Of a stretch of 8,554 nt of DNA, positions 7,371-8,554 are shown in pieces. A model generated the notes under the pieces. It saw only the letters and a program-made list of their open reading frames with translations. It was not told the DNA's origin and did not search any database. Source of the stretch: Bacteroidota bacterium (GTDB lineage Bacteria; Bacteroidota; Bacteroidia; Cytophagales; Cyclobacteriaceae); NCBI GenBank assembly GCA_003242315.1, contig QGUY01000170.1, positions 1 to 8,554 on the forward strand. Direction: 5' to 3'. The first letter of the stretch is position 1. Every line of letters starts with the position of its first letter. The translations under genes were made by a program, and so were the position numbers.

Positions 7371-8537
7371 TTACGGCCGAATTTCCCAATCATCCGTACG
7401 GAAGCAACTGACGGGCAAGCCCTCTTTCGAAAAAAGATTCGGAATTGAATGGTTAGGCCAGCCAAAGCGAACGGCTACAGGATTTCTTACTTCCCTTGCT
7501 GAAACGACAACGGTGTTGCCGTCAATGCGAGCTTTTGCTGGAACGAACTTGCGGTCTTCACCTGCGATCTGAAACTCAGTAAGTTCTTTTCCCTTGCCCA
7601 TCAAACCGTTGGGCACGTTGTCGAACCAAATCCTGATGCGGTTTTTCTCTACCGCCATGCGCTTATAGACCGGGCTGCGCGCGACGATCTCACTCCTTCC
7701 GTAGGTATCGTTCAACGCAAGGTTGGCAAGCCGTTCACCGACAGGTTTCTTGTAACGCGGATGGATGTCTTTCACGTCTTCGACGTGATCCGAAATAACA
7801 ACCATTCCCGTTTTGGGCACTTCAAGAAGCTTGACCTGCTGTTCGCGGATCAGCGTACCACTTTCAAACTCGCCGTAGGTGAACGGCGCGATCTGCACAT
7901 AGTAAAAAGGGAAATCCTTTTTGAAAGCTTCGCGCCATCCTTCGATGAGTTGTTGCATCAGATCCTTGTAGACAAAGGGATCGGCGGTATTTCCTTCTCC
8001 CTGATACCAGATGGCGCCAGCAATAGCGGCCGGCGCGAGAGGATGTATCATCGCATTGTAAACAACGCCGGGTTTGTTGGGCCACCACGGTTGGTTACGT
8101 TGCTTAGCATTTGCCTCTACGAAGCGGGGGTTCTTCGTCACACGCTCTTCCGGAATCCATACTTCAGCCGGAGTACCGCCCCAGCTCGCGTTGATGAGCC
8201 CGATCGGCACACCAAGTTCTTCGTGCAAACGGCGGCCGAAGTAGTACGCCACGGCACTAAAGCCCGCCACGCTTTCGGGTGTAGTCTCTTTCCACGCTCC
8301 TTCCCCTGTGACCTGAGGATAGTCCGCTCCCGCTTTGGGAACGTGAAACAATCTCACACCGGGAACATTGGCGGATGCGATATCGTCGCGGCCATCGGCG
8401 GAGGCGGTCATACTCCATTCCATATTCGACTGGCCGGAGCAAATCCACACCTCTCCTACCATGACATTGTTCAACGTGATCTCTGAACCGGACGTGATTG
8501 TGACCCCGTACGGCCCTCCTGCATCTGGTGTGGACAA
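7371..8537 (-). CDS. Sialate O-acetylesterase-like SGNH hydrolase, N-terminus interrupted or missing
   Basis: Esterase of the SASA (DUF303) family. Members remove acetyl groups from sialic acids or plant polysaccharides such as xylan, so the substrate cannot be told here. The frame gives 388 residues from TTG 8537. SGNH blocks are CSGQSNMEW with the nucleophile Ser37, INASWGGTPAEVW (115-127), WYQGEGN (177-183), and DIHP with Asp257 and His259 as acid and base. The C-terminal beta region (about 285-388) looks complete. Family members usually have a signal peptide and about 100 residues before GQSN; here only 35 exist. The TTG is not convincing as a start: an in-frame TGA lies two codons upstream, and the residues TLSTPDAGGPYGV read as the inside of a longer domain. 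The other frame at the edge (AAC GGG GAT GTG, NGDV) fits the upstream part, suggesting a one-base frameshift in the TTT at 8536-8538. It converges on trxA, sharing a terminator. Confidence 0.85.
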   Translation of the reverse strand: MSTPDAGGPYGVTITSGSEITLNNVMVGEVWICSGQSNMEWSMTASADGRDDIASANVPGVRLFHVPKAGADYPQVTGEGAWKETTPESVAGFSAVAYYFGRRLHEELGVPIGLINASWGGTPAEVWIPEERVTKNPRFVEANAKQRNQPWWPNKPGVVYNAMIHPLAPAAIAGAIWYQGEGNTADPFVYKDLMQQLIEGWREAFKKDFPFYYVQIAPFTYGEFESGTLIREQQVKLLEVPKTGMVVISDHVEDVKDIHPRYKKPVGERLANLALNDTYGRSEIVARSPVYKRMAVEKNRIRIWFDNVPNGLMGKGKELTEFQIAGEDRKFVPAKARIDGNTVVVSAREVRNPVAVRFGWPNHSIPNLFSKEGLPVSCFRTDDWEIRP

Positions 8538-8554
8538 AGTTCACATCCCCGTTA

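Noticed and set aside
7761..8486. Plus-strand open frame of 241 codons
   Set aside because: It is antisense to the esterase gene, which carries the SGNH motifs on the other strand.
8257..8544. Minus-strand frame of 95 codons starting at GTG 8544
   Set aside because: Beyond its first few codons it is an out-of-frame reading of the esterase gene; only the edge segment is relevant, as possible upstream frame of that gene.

Overview
The window looks like chromosomal housekeeping DNA from a member of the Bacteroidota, possibly a Cytophagales- or Chitinophagales-like organism (the order is inference). Four things point there: a Bacillus/Wolinella-type five-helix SdhC followed by SdhA; an alpha subunit of DNA polymerase III with an exonuclease domain fused to its N-terminus; a sequence matching the Bacteroidota sigma promoter (TTG, 20 bases, TAnnTTTG) in front of sdhC; and starts without Shine-Dalgarno sequences.

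Left part (1-2409, minus strand): the succinate dehydrogenase operon. sdhC (membrane cytochrome b) is followed 42 bases later by sdhA (flavoprotein), which runs off the left edge; sdhB is expected beyond it. Upstream of sdhC and on the same strand lies a 37-codon frame for a single-span membrane protein (2296-2409).

Middle (2645-7270, plus strand): after a 235-base divergent spacer comes a 1393-residue DNA polymerase III alpha subunit. Its N-terminal DEDDh exonuclease is intact, while its PHP domain has lost most metal ligands. It is followed by a thioredoxin gene, trxA. A tandem 14-base repeat, a weak hairpin and a strong bidirectional terminator (7331-7362) close this unit.

Right part (7371 to the right edge, minus strand): a sialate O-acetylesterase-like SGNH hydrolase, convergent with trxA. 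Its catalytic body is complete, but the reading frame breaks just inside the window edge, at a TTT run, so the N-terminal region is either in another frame beyond the window or lost.

I found no mobile element, CRISPR array, tRNA, rRNA or defence system. The window is mostly ordinary core genome. The points most worth a second look are the exonuclease/PHP arrangement of the polymerase, the small membrane protein next to sdhC, and the frame break in the esterase.
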